A stretch of 33,955 nt of DNA from CAZVEV01 sp964625865. Lineage in GTDB: Bacteria > Planctomycetota > Phycisphaerae > SM23-33. A model generated the notes under the pieces. The model searched no databases and was not told where the DNA came from. It was given only the letters and a program-made list of their open reading frames with translations. The DNA is taken from NCBI GenBank assembly GCA_964625865.1, contig CAZVEV010000034.1, forward strand, positions 1-33,955, given 5' to 3'. The position numbers were made by a program, and so were the translations under genes. Shown here one piece after another: positions 8,521 to 16,777 of the stretch. Each line of letters begins with the position of its first letter. The stretch's first letter is position 1.

Positions 8521-9018
8521 AGTGGAACGAGGAATGAAGTGACCCTAAGACCACAATGGAGTGCGTAGTAGAGTTCAGGGTAGGAGCCCGTCGCATTTTG
8601 CGGAACCTGTGATCTTGGGGTTGGGTCGTAAGAGACGTGAACATGTCCTCGTGATGCACGCTGTAATTCTGGGCGTATAGGCCCGTTTGTGGTACAGCGG
8701 AATTGTCAGTGCAGGAGTGCCAGTTGTTGCTTGGAGGCGCAACACGTTAGTGGCGACAGATCGGTCAAGTGGGCCTGGTGTGACACGGGGCCGTTGGGCA
8801 CTCACGACAAGAGAAGACAAACCGAGCCAGCAGCGGATCTTGGCGGATGGTGCTGCTGGCCCGACGTGCCCAAGACGGCGGGCGCACCAATGCGTCCCGC
8901 CGTTGCGGGGTTACTTAATTGTAGGTTGGTTCGAATAGGAAAGGCAACTGGTTATTCCGAGAATTCTGAGCAGTTTGTGCTCATGACAGAAGACGCGGAA
9001 TGACTTGGAGAGGACAGC
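8521..9018 (+). promoter_or_regulatory. Long structured 5' leader of the sugar transferase gene
   Basis: About 500 bases with no credible ORF. Two strong consecutive hairpins lie near its 3' end: GCCAGCAGC (8826-8834) with GCTGCTGGC (8852-8860), and ACGGCGGG (8875-8882) with CCCGCCGT (8896-8903). The second has an inner CGCA/TGCG stem and a CCAA loop. I cannot match it to a known riboswitch class, and there is no T-run after either stem, so translational control or an independent small RNA is as likely as attenuation. Confidence 0.4.
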
Positions 9019-9678
9019 ATGCCGGAACCGACGACAGTCATTGCAGTAGGCACCGGCGTGATGGGCTTGAGTGCTCATCTGGCCAGGCGTTATTTCGATA
9101 TGACCAAGGAAGTAGTTGATATCGTGCTCGGAACGATCGCATTCATCCTCATGCTTCCCCTGTTCGCCTTTTGTGCGGTGCTGGTGAAGCTGTCCGACCC
9201 GATCGGGCCGGTCTTCTACAAGCAGGTCCGCGTGGGCAGGGGCGGGCGTGAGTTCACGATGGTCAAGTTCCGAACCATGCGCAGCGACGCCGAGGCGATC
9301 AGCGGTGCCAAGTGGGCCGAGGATAACGACCCGCGAATCCTGTCGTGGTGCCGCTGGATGCGGATCAGCCACCTTGACGAACTGCCCCAGATTCTCAACG
9401 TGGTCAAGGGCGAGATGTCGCTGGTGGGTCCGAGGCCGGAGCGGCCGGAAATCCTGGCCGAACTCGAACAGACGTACCCGAACGTTCGCCAGCGACTGGC
9501 CGTCCGTCCGGGCATCACGGGTCTGGCCCAGATTCGTAACGGATATGACGCGACGGTTGAGGGCTTCCGGGCCAAGTTGGACAGCGACCTGGAGTACATC
9601 GAGACCCGTCGATGGCGCAATGAGATTCGAATCCTGCTTGCAACGCTCGGGAAGTTCTACGACAAGCAGGCGAACTGA
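9019..9678 (+). CDS. Priming sugar transferase for exopolysaccharide (bacterial sugar transferase family)
   Basis: 219 aa, one membrane helix (about 33-57), then the cytoplasmic catalytic domain that moves a sugar-1-phosphate from a nucleotide sugar to undecaprenyl phosphate, the first step of polysaccharide assembly. KFRTM is at 83-87, LDELPQ with the catalytic Asp-Glu at 119-124, and SLVGPRPERP at 134-143. It lacks the extra N-terminal membrane segments of WbaP-type enzymes, so it is the short PglC-like form. GGAGAGG lies about 7 bp before the ATG. Three PEP-CTERM genes follow on the same strand, which fits an exopolysaccharide/PEP-CTERM locus. Confidence 0.92.
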   Translation: MPEPTTVIAVGTGVMGLSAHLARRYFDMTKEVVDIVLGTIAFILMLPLFAFCAVLVKLSDPIGPVFYKQVRVGRGGREFTMVKFRTMRSDAEAISGAKWAEDNDPRILSWCRWMRISHLDELPQILNVVKGEMSLVGPRPERPEILAELEQTYPNVRQRLAVRPGITGLAQIRNGYDATVEGFRAKLDSDLEYIETRRWRNEIRILLATLGKFYDKQAN

Positions 9679-9782
9679 CGTAAGCTTGTACCCCGCGGCA
9701 AGAGGGCTGCGGGACGAGGAGAAACGCCTGGTGTGGATAGAGACGCCCGGCGGGAAAGGGCAGTGATGCCCGGAGGTTTGTT

Positions 9783-10556
9783 GTGGCTGTAAGAAGTAAA
9801 ATGTTGATGATGGCGGCGCTGGGGACGGCAGTCGTGCTGGCTGTGTCGGGAACGGCACAGGCGGTCTCGGCGACCGTTGCGGTTGCCGGGAATACGACCG
9901 TCCGGTTTGGCGAAGGTACGGCCACCGACTGGGAAGTCAACGGCGTGGACCACCTCGAGGAGATTTCCTTCTGGTATCAGATCGGCGATGGAAGTGAAGA
10001 GCAGATCTGCGCTGGCGCGAGCGACTGGAATATCGGCTCGTACTCGGCTGCGCCAGTCTTCCTGGCCTGGGCCGATCAGTCGTGTGCGGACAGCGGACTG
10101 GACTTCGAGCTCTCGTATCTCATTACGGGGGCCACGCCGGGCACGCCGGTTTCGGATTTGCAGCCGGGCCTGACCATCAGCAACAGTGGGCCCAGGGAGG
10201 TCACTTTGCGGATCATCCAGCGCGTGAACCTTGACATCGGCGGCGATGCGGCCGGGGATTCAGCAAGCATCCTCAACGCCAACACGGTGGCCCAGAGCGA
10301 CGGGGCGGTGCAGGTGGAAACGAGCCTGGTTCCGATGCCGGACAGCAGGACGATAGCTACCGGCGACGTGGCGTGGACACTTGAGTGGAACGAGACAATC
10401 GGGGCCGGCAGCACGGTCATCATTAGTGGTGACATGCGAATGTCGGCCTTGCAGATGCAGGGAACTGTGATCCCTGAGCCGCTGACGATGGTCAGCGTGG
10501 CCCTGTGCCTCGGTGGGATCGGGCAGTATGTCCGCCGACGGCGGAAGGCCGCATAA
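9783..10556 (+). CDS. PEP-CTERM sorting-domain protein
   Basis: 257 aa exported protein. A signal peptide covers residues 1-27 (ends AQA). The C-terminus from 231 is PEPLTM, a hydrophobic helix, then RRRRKAA: the tripartite PEP-CTERM signal cleaved by an exosortase. The body is a beta-rich domain of unknown role. It shares motif order with the next gene (WxVxGVxxL near the start, a DxAWxxxW stretch near the end), so the two are paralogs. GTG 9783 has GGAGG 6 bp upstream; ATG 9801 is an alternative. A hairpin (CCCGC/GCGGG) lies in the 104-bp gap before it. Confidence 0.88.
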   Translation: MAVRSKMLMMAALGTAVVLAVSGTAQAVSATVAVAGNTTVRFGEGTATDWEVNGVDHLEEISFWYQIGDGSEEQICAGASDWNIGSYSAAPVFLAWADQSCADSGLDFELSYLITGATPGTPVSDLQPGLTISNSGPREVTLRIIQRVNLDIGGDAAGDSASILNANTVAQSDGAVQVETSLVPMPDSRTIATGDVAWTLEWNETIGAGSTVIISGDMRMSALQMQGTVIPEPLTMVSVALCLGGIGQYVRRRRKAA

Positions 10557-10761
10557 CCGCTTTTACAATCGTATACTTATGTGAGACGTTTCTGAGGTCT
10601 TCAGGTCAGTGCTCGGCCTGCGGACTCATGGACGGGCCGGTGTGAGAGACCGGTCAGATGTGCTCAAGCTTTGTAGTAGATGGTAGATGTGGACTCGGCA
10701 GTAGCAGGGCCTGATTCCGCGGAGCCATGGCTGCCTGAAGAGGCAGAGCGAGGAGAGAAGG

Positions 10762-11580
10762 ATGAAAACTGAATACGGCACGAACGCAAGACGGACCGTT
10801 GCTGTGGCCATATGTGCGTTGCTGGCGCTGTTTGCCGGGCGGACGCAGGCGGCCCTCGTGACGGTGACCAACGGAAACAGCGAGGCTGTTTACGATTCGG
10901 TCAGTGGCGGTCTGACGCAGTGGACTGTGGACGGTGTCCAGAACCTCGGTTTCGAGGGCCTCTGGATCGGCCTGCCCGGCCAGGCGGAAAGCCAGTTGGC
11001 TGTCGCCTCGGTCACGCCATTGGGCCCGAACAGGTTCCTGGCCAGCTACGCGTATGCCAGCGGCCCGGTCAGCCTGAGGGTGGACCTCACGGGCGTCCTG
11101 ACCGGCGGCATACCCGGCAGCGGTGTCTCCGGCCTGACGGAGATGATTACCGTGACCAGTCCGACCGCCGCAAGCGTGCGCCTGTTGCAGTTCTGCGACT
11201 TCGGCGCGCTGCCCGGGCTGGAGATGGTCGAGATCGCCAACGACAACAGCCTGATCGAGTTGACCTCGGCCCACGACGGCGAGGTGGCGGCGACCCCCGG
11301 TGCCAGTCACCAGCAGATCGGCCCGGCGGTGGACCTGCTGGCCGGCCTGAACGACGGTGCGATGACCGTGCTGACCGACAACGTCGGACCGGTGATCGGC
11401 GAGGACCTGGCCTGGGTGTACCAGTGGGACCTCGAGTTGGTTGCGGACGAGGTGGCGATGATCAGCCGGCCGAAGGTTATTGGCCCGGCCCTGACGACGA
11501 TCATCCCCGAGCCGTGCACGATGAGCGTGATGGCGCTGGCCTCGGCGGCCCTGTTGGCCCGACGGCGGCGCAAGGCATAA
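10762..11580 (+). CDS. PEP-CTERM sorting-domain protein, paralog of the preceding gene
   Basis: 272 aa. Signal peptide about 1-30 (ends TQA). The C-terminal signal begins at 249 with PEPCTM, an unusual Cys after PEP, then a hydrophobic helix and RRRRKA. The body matches the preceding protein in layout (QWTVDGVQNL, VRLLQFCDF, DLAWVYQW), consistent with tandem duplication and divergence. The ATG has GAGGAGAGAAGG just upstream, and a CTGCCT-GAAG-AGGCAG hairpin sits immediately before that ribosome binding site. Function beyond surface or matrix location is unknown. Confidence 0.87.
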   Translation: MKTEYGTNARRTVAVAICALLALFAGRTQAALVTVTNGNSEAVYDSVSGGLTQWTVDGVQNLGFEGLWIGLPGQAESQLAVASVTPLGPNRFLASYAYASGPVSLRVDLTGVLTGGIPGSGVSGLTEMITVTSPTAASVRLLQFCDFGALPGLEMVEIANDNSLIELTSAHDGEVAATPGASHQQIGPAVDLLAGLNDGAMTVLTDNVGPVIGEDLAWVYQWDLELVADEVAMISRPKVIGPALTTIIPEPCTMSVMALASAALLARRRRKA

Positions 11581-11846
11581 GTGGTGTCGAGAATGATGAT
11601 CCTGACGCGAGACGAAGATCGAGACACAGCGGGCCCGAAGGGGCCCGAGAAAGGAAGTACCAAGACACGTGGCGGGAGCGGTCCCGCCGGATAATACACG
11701 TTAATGGTGGAGCTGGTAACTCCCCCGGGGATGGGGGGGCAGACAAGAAAGGACATGGAACGATAGAAGAAAGAACAAGACGGAAGACGGACAGGCAAAG
11801 TGATGAGTCGAGAACTTTTAGAAAAGGAAAGAAGGAAGACAGAACA
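11581..11846 (+). promoter_or_regulatory. Hairpin-rich, purine-rich leader of the third PEP-CTERM gene
   Basis: Two perfect 7-bp hairpins stand in a row: CGGGCCC-GAAG-GGGCCCG (11630-11647) and GGCGGGA-GCGG-TCCCGCC (11671-11688). They are followed by a long A/G-rich stretch (about 11745-11846) that is very unlike the surrounding DNA. The purine tract leads straight into AAGGAAG and the start codon. It could be an unstructured ribosome-loading site or an mRNA stabiliser. Confidence 0.45.
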
Positions 11847-12830
11847 ATGAGAATAATGAAAGTATTGACAGTATTGAGTTTGGTTCTCGCGATCAGCGGG
11901 ACGGCCGGCGCCATATCGATTGGGACCGGCGACATCAAGATCAAGTACGAGAACTGGGACGTAGGTCGGCTGTATGATAACGGTCAACCCGTCGCCACCA
12001 CGGAAGCCCAATGCGATGCGCTTCTCGAGGACGGCGCACCGCAGGTTCTCCTGCCGGGCAGCTTCCAGCAGTCGGAAGACGGCTGGTTCGTCTTCAGGGT
12101 CACGAGCATCCAGCCCGGCGCTGGCGGCAGCAACCTGTGGAGTGACGGAAACGGCGGCAAGGAACTCGTGGGCATCGGCTACGGGATGCGCGATGTGGCG
12201 GCGTACGTGGGCCCGGCCGGGCAGACGTACATCTATGGCAAAGGCCTGACGATCGACGTGTACGAGCAGGATCACGGCCAGTTCGATCACACGCTGGGCC
12301 CCAACGCTCGCATCAATCATACCACGTATGCGAACATCGGCACGGCCGGTGGTGCGGCCGGCGCGAATCTGCTGGTCCGTCTCGAGACGATCGGGGCCGA
12401 CCCCGATGACCCGGACGCACAGATCGATATGTACGTTCCGTCGATGCCCCTGATCAACCCGCAGGAAGACTGGGAGATCTCGTGGGAGTTCGACGGTGGC
12501 ACCGGGCAAAGCATGATGTTCGCCGATGCCACCGCCGGTGTCTGGGGTGACGATAATCTCGGAAACGGCGAGTTGGTGGACGGGCCCTTCACGGATCCGG
12601 TCACCAGGGGAACACCCTTTGTAACGACGGACATCGCCGAAGCGATGATCAGAGCCCGGGTGGAAGCGAACCCGACCAACCTGGACTTCAGTGACAAGGA
12701 CGATTGGTACTTCATCAGTGAGGATCCGATCAACACCACGCTCGCGATCCCCGAACCGCTGACGATGGTTGCCCTGTTCGGCAGCCTCGCCGGTCTCGGC
12801 GGGTACATCCGCAAGCGTCGCACGGCGTAG
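11847..12830 (+). CDS. PEP-CTERM sorting-domain protein
   Basis: 327 aa. Signal peptide 1-22 (ends AGA). The large extracytoplasmic domain has no family I recognise; it contains several acidic Asp-rich turns (ADPDDPDAQID) that might bind calcium. The C-terminal signal from about 302 is PEPLTMVALFGSLAGLGGYI followed by RKRRTA. ATG 11847 has AAGGAAG 8 bp upstream; ATG 11856 is a possible alternative. It is the last gene before a strong terminator, so it probably ends the sugar transferase/PEP-CTERM unit. Confidence 0.87.
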   Translation: MRIMKVLTVLSLVLAISGTAGAISIGTGDIKIKYENWDVGRLYDNGQPVATTEAQCDALLEDGAPQVLLPGSFQQSEDGWFVFRVTSIQPGAGGSNLWSDGNGGKELVGIGYGMRDVAAYVGPAGQTYIYGKGLTIDVYEQDHGQFDHTLGPNARINHTTYANIGTAGGAAGANLLVRLETIGADPDDPDAQIDMYVPSMPLINPQEDWEISWEFDGGTGQSMMFADATAGVWGDDNLGNGELVDGPFTDPVTRGTPFVTTDIAEAMIRARVEANPTNLDFSDKDDWYFISEDPINTTLAIPEPLTMVALFGSLAGLGGYIRKRRTA

Positions 12831-12892
12831 GTAGAACAAGTGATGGGAGAGGTATCACCTTTCCCTGACGCAAGTTCAAGAAGTTCGTAGTC

Positions 12893-12936
12893 TGCCCGGG
12901 CGCAAAGGCGCCCGGGCAGGTCTGCGGGCTTTTTTT
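12893..12936 (+). terminator. Rho-independent terminator after the PEP-CTERM cluster
   Basis: A perfect 11-bp stem (TGCCCGGGCGC / GCGCCCGGGCA, loop AAAG) at 12893-12918 and a run of seven Ts at 12930-12936. An alternative stem GCCCG (12910-12914) with CGGGC (12925-12929) abuts the T-run directly, and the two stems are mutually exclusive. Confidence 0.75.
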
Positions 12937-12977
12937 AATCTGAGGCCCCGCAATTGGCTCGCGAGCGGATTGACAGG

Positions 12978-14312
12978 TCACGCCTCGGGTTCATACTCGG
13001 CCATGAATGCTCCGCTGAGGCAGGGCAGTTCGCGGATCTTCCTGAGTCCTGGGATTCGATCCCGCCTTTTCCACAAGTCGCCTACTTTCCTGGCGACATA
13101 GTCCATCTGTCCGAATCGGTATCTTCGCATGGGCACGGCAAACCGTATCATCCGGGTTCCTCGTTGTTCCTGAGACGAAGAGATCATGTTCTCGCTGCCC
13201 ATGATCCCCGATTCCAGGTAGAGTTGGACAAGGAAGGCCTTGACCGGATTGCTTTCGGCGGGAAGGTGTTCGTTCAACTGGTGGGCATCGATGAACACGC
13301 CATGCCCTCCCGACGGATGGACAACGGGCACGCCGCGCTGTTTCAGTCCTTTCCAGAGACGCTCTGATTTCGCGACCCGCCTGCGAACCCACTTGTCGTG
13401 TCGGAACCCGCGAATGAGAGCAGAGTTGAGGGCGGCCTTGGCCCGGACCGAGAGCCCGTCGCCCATGACCATCAGTGCGTCCTGAATTCGATAGCGCAGT
13501 TCATCGTCGTTTGTCGCGACGAATCCCCCGGTGTCAACGACGAAGTCCTTCGTGGCGCTCATTGTGCATCCGTCACTGTGCGAGCAGAACTCCAACACGA
13601 TGTCCTTGAGGCTCTTGCGAGAGTAGCCTTGCTCCCGCGTTCGGATCAGCCAGGCGTTTTCCAGGACGCGGCAGGCATCGATGATCACCGGGATGCTGCT
13701 GTCGCGTGCGATCTGATGGACCTCGCGGATATTGGCCATGGACACCGGGTGTCCACCGGCGGCGTTCGTGCATGCCTCCACGTAGATGTAGGGGATTCGA
13801 TCGGGCCCATGCTCCGAGATAACCTGGCGCAGTCGTTCCGTGTCCATATTGCCCTTGAACGGGGCGTCGTTGTCCCGGTCATAGGCCTCTTCCACGGGAA
13901 TCTCGAGAAGTTCCGCCCCGGGCAGTTCCTGGTGATACCGCGTGGTGATGAAGAGCATATTGCATGGGACCACGGCGCCCGGCTGAAGGTCGTTTGCCTT
14001 GGCGAGGATCATCTCGGCCAGGCGGCCTTGAGCCACGGGGAAGATGTGCGTGTATCCGAAGTGCGTCTGGAGCGTATCCGACAGGGCGATGAAGGCGGCT
14101 TCGATGGAATCCCTGCTGCCAAACAAGGTCGCGGGCAGAGGGCCTTCCTTGAGGCTGTCAGTCACCATGTCGATGGTGATTAGCCGACTGGGCACGAGAT
14201 CCGTATTGTACTTGCCCGCGGCGAGGATCTCTCGTCGCAGGCGCGAAGAGAACCGCACCAGCGGGTGGATAAGCCCGAAGCGATGGGCTGTGAGGAAGGC
14301 TCTGTCCGGCAT
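12978..14312 (-). CDS. Tryptophanase / tyrosine phenol-lyase-like PLP enzyme
   Basis: 444 aa, full length for the beta-eliminating lyase family. QGR at 95-97, IIDACRVLENAWLI with the PLP-nitrogen Asp212 and Arg215, and DGCTMSATKD with the Schiff-base Lys255 match classical tryptophanases. The C-terminal RFAVPMRRY matches the substrate-carboxylate Arg region. The MGDEAY segment of classical enzymes (the Tyr that protonates the leaving group) is not conserved here; the aligned stretch reads FGSRDSIEA. The substrate may therefore not be Trp or Tyr. It starts 5 nt after the ThiF-like gene and ends the operon. Confidence 0.87.
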   Translation of the reverse strand: MPDRAFLTAHRFGLIHPLVRFSSRLRREILAAGKYNTDLVPSRLITIDMVTDSLKEGPLPATLFGSRDSIEAAFIALSDTLQTHFGYTHIFPVAQGRLAEMILAKANDLQPGAVVPCNMLFITTRYHQELPGAELLEIPVEEAYDRDNDAPFKGNMDTERLRQVISEHGPDRIPYIYVEACTNAAGGHPVSMANIREVHQIARDSSIPVIIDACRVLENAWLIRTREQGYSRKSLKDIVLEFCSHSDGCTMSATKDFVVDTGGFVATNDDELRYRIQDALMVMGDGLSVRAKAALNSALIRGFRHDKWVRRRVAKSERLWKGLKQRGVPVVHPSGGHGVFIDAHQLNEHLPAESNPVKAFLVQLYLESGIMGSENMISSSQEQRGTRMIRFAVPMRRYRFGQMDYVARKVGDLWKRRDRIPGLRKIRELPCLSGAFMAEYEPEA

Positions 14313-14317
14313 GCGTG

Positions 14318-15148
14318 TTATGCCTTGTTCTGCGGGTCGGGTCGCGTGGGAATCCGGTGGGCAAAGGGGTCGTAACTGGCGAAATCGGGCGCCAGCGCCA
14401 ACTCGCCCCAGCCGAGGAGGATCTTCATTATCTCAATGGCCATGAGCGTACATGTCAGCCACACCAGTGGTGCGAGAGTCGTGCCCTCGTTCTTCTCCTG
14501 GAGTCTCTGCCAGTCCGAGGGCTTGTAGTACTCGTCCACGCCAGGAATCCGCGGGATGACGTTCTGGAGGGTCAAGAGGGCAAGCTGTTGGGCTTCGGCA
14601 GCGGAGATGCTCGCGATCTCTCGCCCGATCGTAGGGTACTCGTACGCTTCTTCGAGCGTCGGCGTATCGCTTGTGAAGACGCGGACGTTTCCGAATACCG
14701 CCGCCCAGCCTTCCACCAGCGGAAGGCCCAACGCCCTTGCTGCTCTGGAAATGATGAGGCAGGGGATGACCGAATCGACGGACAGGGAGACGACGTTGAC
14801 GCCATCGAGAAAGGCCTCGACGTTCTCTTCGGTCACCTCGAAATACTTGTCGGTCTTGACGTCCGGATTGATCTTCCGCAGGTACTCCTCGGTGACGTCG
14901 ATCTTCCGCAGGCCGTCGGTATCCGAAAAGCAGAAGTTCTGGCGGTTCAAGTTCGTGGGCTCAAACGTGCCATGGTCCAGCAGCTTGAATGAACCGATCC
15001 CCAGGCGACAGAGCATCTCGCTGATGGGGCCACCCAGTCCACCGAGACCGGCGACGGCGACACACGACCGGCGAAGTGTCTCCTGCTGATCTTCCGAAAG
15101 CAAGCCCAGATTCCTGTTTGCCAAGCTATTGTAGGGTTCTGACCACAT
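14318..15148 (-). CDS. ThiF/E1-like adenylyltransferase
   Basis: 276 aa. The E1/ThiF/MoeB fold ATP-binding motif GLGGLGG is at 34-40, followed by Asp58 and LNRQ at 67-70 with the ATP-contacting Arg, and Lys82 in GLRKID. Such enzymes adenylate the C-terminus of a ubiquitin-like protein or a peptide. I see no CxxC zinc pairs, which classical MoeB/ThiF often carry, and no ThiS or ubiquitin-like gene in the window. ATG 15148 has AGGAG 7 bp upstream; the frame is open further up but without a better start. The small ORF just upstream overlaps the start by 23 nt and is the obvious candidate partner. Confidence 0.87.
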   Translation of the reverse strand: MWSEPYNSLANRNLGLLSEDQQETLRRSCVAVAGLGGLGGPISEMLCRLGIGSFKLLDHGTFEPTNLNRQNFCFSDTDGLRKIDVTEEYLRKINPDVKTDKYFEVTEENVEAFLDGVNVVSLSVDSVIPCLIISRAARALGLPLVEGWAAVFGNVRVFTSDTPTLEEAYEYPTIGREIASISAAEAQQLALLTLQNVIPRIPGVDEYYKPSDWQRLQEKNEGTTLAPLVWLTCTLMAIEIMKILLGWGELALAPDFASYDPFAHRIPTRPDPQNKA

Positions 15149-15338
15149 GATGGGTTCTCCTGTCGGTATCACGACTGATCTTCGTGGGAAACCCCGCGGC
15201 ATCGGAAGCTCCCGCATAGGGTCTATCCCACAACGCTTGCGGATAGTGTTTGACGTCGGATCGCGTTGCCGGGCCACCGGGCTCGGTTGTGCATTTTCCA
15301 CAGTATTCCGTCCATGGGTTCCGCGGGGACTCAGACAT
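15126..15338 (-). CDS. Small 70-codon ORF between PaaK-like and ThiF-like genes
   Basis: Predicted 70-aa soluble peptide with an early WTEYCGKC motif and no signal peptide. Its ATG overlaps the stop of the PaaK-like gene by 8 nt (ATGTCTGA) and has GAGGAAG about 7 bp upstream, a typical coupled start. It fills a 182-nt gap in an operon whose other junctions are 0 and 5 nt, which argues for coding. Against it: third-position GC is about 59 percent by hand count, low for this region, and it runs 23 nt into the ThiF-like gene. It could be a substrate peptide of the E1-like enzyme or a chance ORF. I recognise no family. Confidence 0.45.
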   Translation of the reverse strand: MSESPRNPWTEYCGKCTTEPGGPATRSDVKHYPQALWDRPYAGASDAAGFPTKISRDTDRRTHHVVRTLQ

Positions 15339-16777
15339 ACTGGTTCTTCCTCTGGAAATCATGGGCCATGCCATAAGGAAACTCACGGTAGGGGATCATG
15401 CTTACCAGGGTCTCCACGCTCGCGCGGTCTCTGAGTCGCTCGGCAAGGGCATCGCCTTGGCCAGGCCCGGGGGACTTGTTCTCGCGTATCTGCACAAGCA
15501 GCCTGACCACGTTTGGAGCATTGACGAGCCTGAAGTTCCCCGTGATGATGTTGGCCAACTCGTGGTCGGCGTACAGGCACTCCTTGACGGATTCCACATA
15601 GACGTCTGTCCCGGAGTCGGAGCGAAACGGGGTGTACTTGCCCCAGATGATGCCCATCGGCAGGGCGAATGTGGGTATGAGGGCCTCCTGGCCGAAGTCC
15701 CTCAAGATGTCAGCCAGCCTGTTGTACGGCAGCATCTCAACGACGTCCTTGGTGTTGTACCGGATCATCGGCACCGTGAGTGACGGATCGAGCATTGTAA
15801 CGACCAGTTCGCTTCTGTCGTCTGGCCCCGGCACGGTTTCCATGAACGTTCGGTGTGGGTAGTAGTGCATTATCGGCGGACAGATCGGCGTTTCCCGGCC
15901 ATAGAGGGCCTTGCGGAACTCGATATCGACGTGCGCGAGTTGTCGAATCCTGATTGACTGAAGGCNNNNNNNNNNCGTTGAACAGGCTCACCGAAAGTTC
16001 TGAAAGACCGAAGTTGATCCCGAATACCCCCGTTTCCGGCCTGTCGAAGTCCATTCCGAGGACCGAGGCGATGTAATTCCGGAAGTTCTCGGCGATGTAC
16101 TCTGCCCCGGTGACCACATGGACAATGAGTTCTTTCCATGGCACTCCGTTGTCGGTACCTTCGTCGATGACCTTCTTGAGGAACATGTGTTCGCCGATCA
16201 GGATGAACTGCTGGAAGTTGCCCCTGAGCTTCTTGAGCAGTTCCCAGATCACGTCAGCTCTCACGCTCGTTTCGGCTTGGGCCAACGTCCGAGTATGGAC
16301 CCTGACGCCCATAGGAAGGCAGTTAATCAGGAGCGTCTTGCGGTCGAGAATGCGAAAGACGTTGTTGAGGAAGAACTCCACCCCCAGTGCGGTCTTGGGC
16401 CCGTCGCGGCGTTTCTCGACGCCAAGAGAGAAGACCCCGGAGTGTCCGGAGCTGGAGTAGTACAGTGAGACATCGTCCAGGGTGCCCCCGACGCACAGGT
16501 CCTCGATGTGGTTGTCCTTGAAGATGCGCTTCTTGTCGAGGACGGGCACCTTCCGGCAAAACGCCTCCACGCTCGTGATCTCGGCCGGGTCGACCCCATG
16601 CTCTCGGAGGATTCGGCCATAGGCCGGAACCCGGCGGGCGGCCCGGTGGAATACCTTGAGGACCGCGTTGCCTCCCAAGCCTGCGATATGGTCCGGCGAT
16701 GCTGTGGACAGGAACCGCTCGGCTCGAGCGTACTGCCAACGGATCAGGCGGTCCTTGGCACGCTGGAGCAATCTCAT
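15331..16777 (-). CDS. PaaK/LuxE-like adenylate-forming enzyme, interrupted by assembly gap
   Basis: About 478 aa around ten Ns. The N-terminal part (16777 to 15976) has the PaaK opening VPAYGRILREHGVDP (50-64), the Gly/Ser loop YYSSSGHSG (about 107-114, normally SSGTTG) and FGLSEL near the gap. The C-terminal part (15965 to 15331) continues in a different frame and includes PMIRYNTKDVV, the counterpart of the RYxTGD hinge motif. The frame change is explained by an arbitrary gap length, not a mutation. Enzymes of this type activate a carboxylate as acyl-AMP for CoA or protein thioester transfer. The start abuts the amidohydrolase stop with no spacing. Confidence 0.8.
15966..15975. other. Assembly gap (10 Ns)
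   Basis: Ten undetermined bases inside the PaaK-like gene. The reading frames on the two sides differ, so the true gap is not 10 bp or its size was set by convention. Confidence 0.99.

Noticed and set aside
8690..8712. Sigma-54-like site (TGGTAC then TTGT) before the sugar transferase
   Set aside because: The spacing between the GG and the second element is 12 instead of 10, and the GC doublet is absent.
8689..9003. 104-codon plus-strand frame before the sugar transferase
   Set aside because: No family, no ribosome binding site, odd composition rich in Cys and Trp, and it covers the two strong hairpins.
10812..12830. 672-codon plus-strand frame spanning two PEP-CTERM genes
   Set aside because: Its first part is an out-of-frame reading of the second PEP-CTERM gene; only the part from 11847, with signal peptide and ribosome binding site, is real.
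11307..12839. 510-codon minus-strand frame
   Set aside because: Antisense to the PEP-CTERM genes, no domain, and the terminator at 12893 fits the plus-strand genes.
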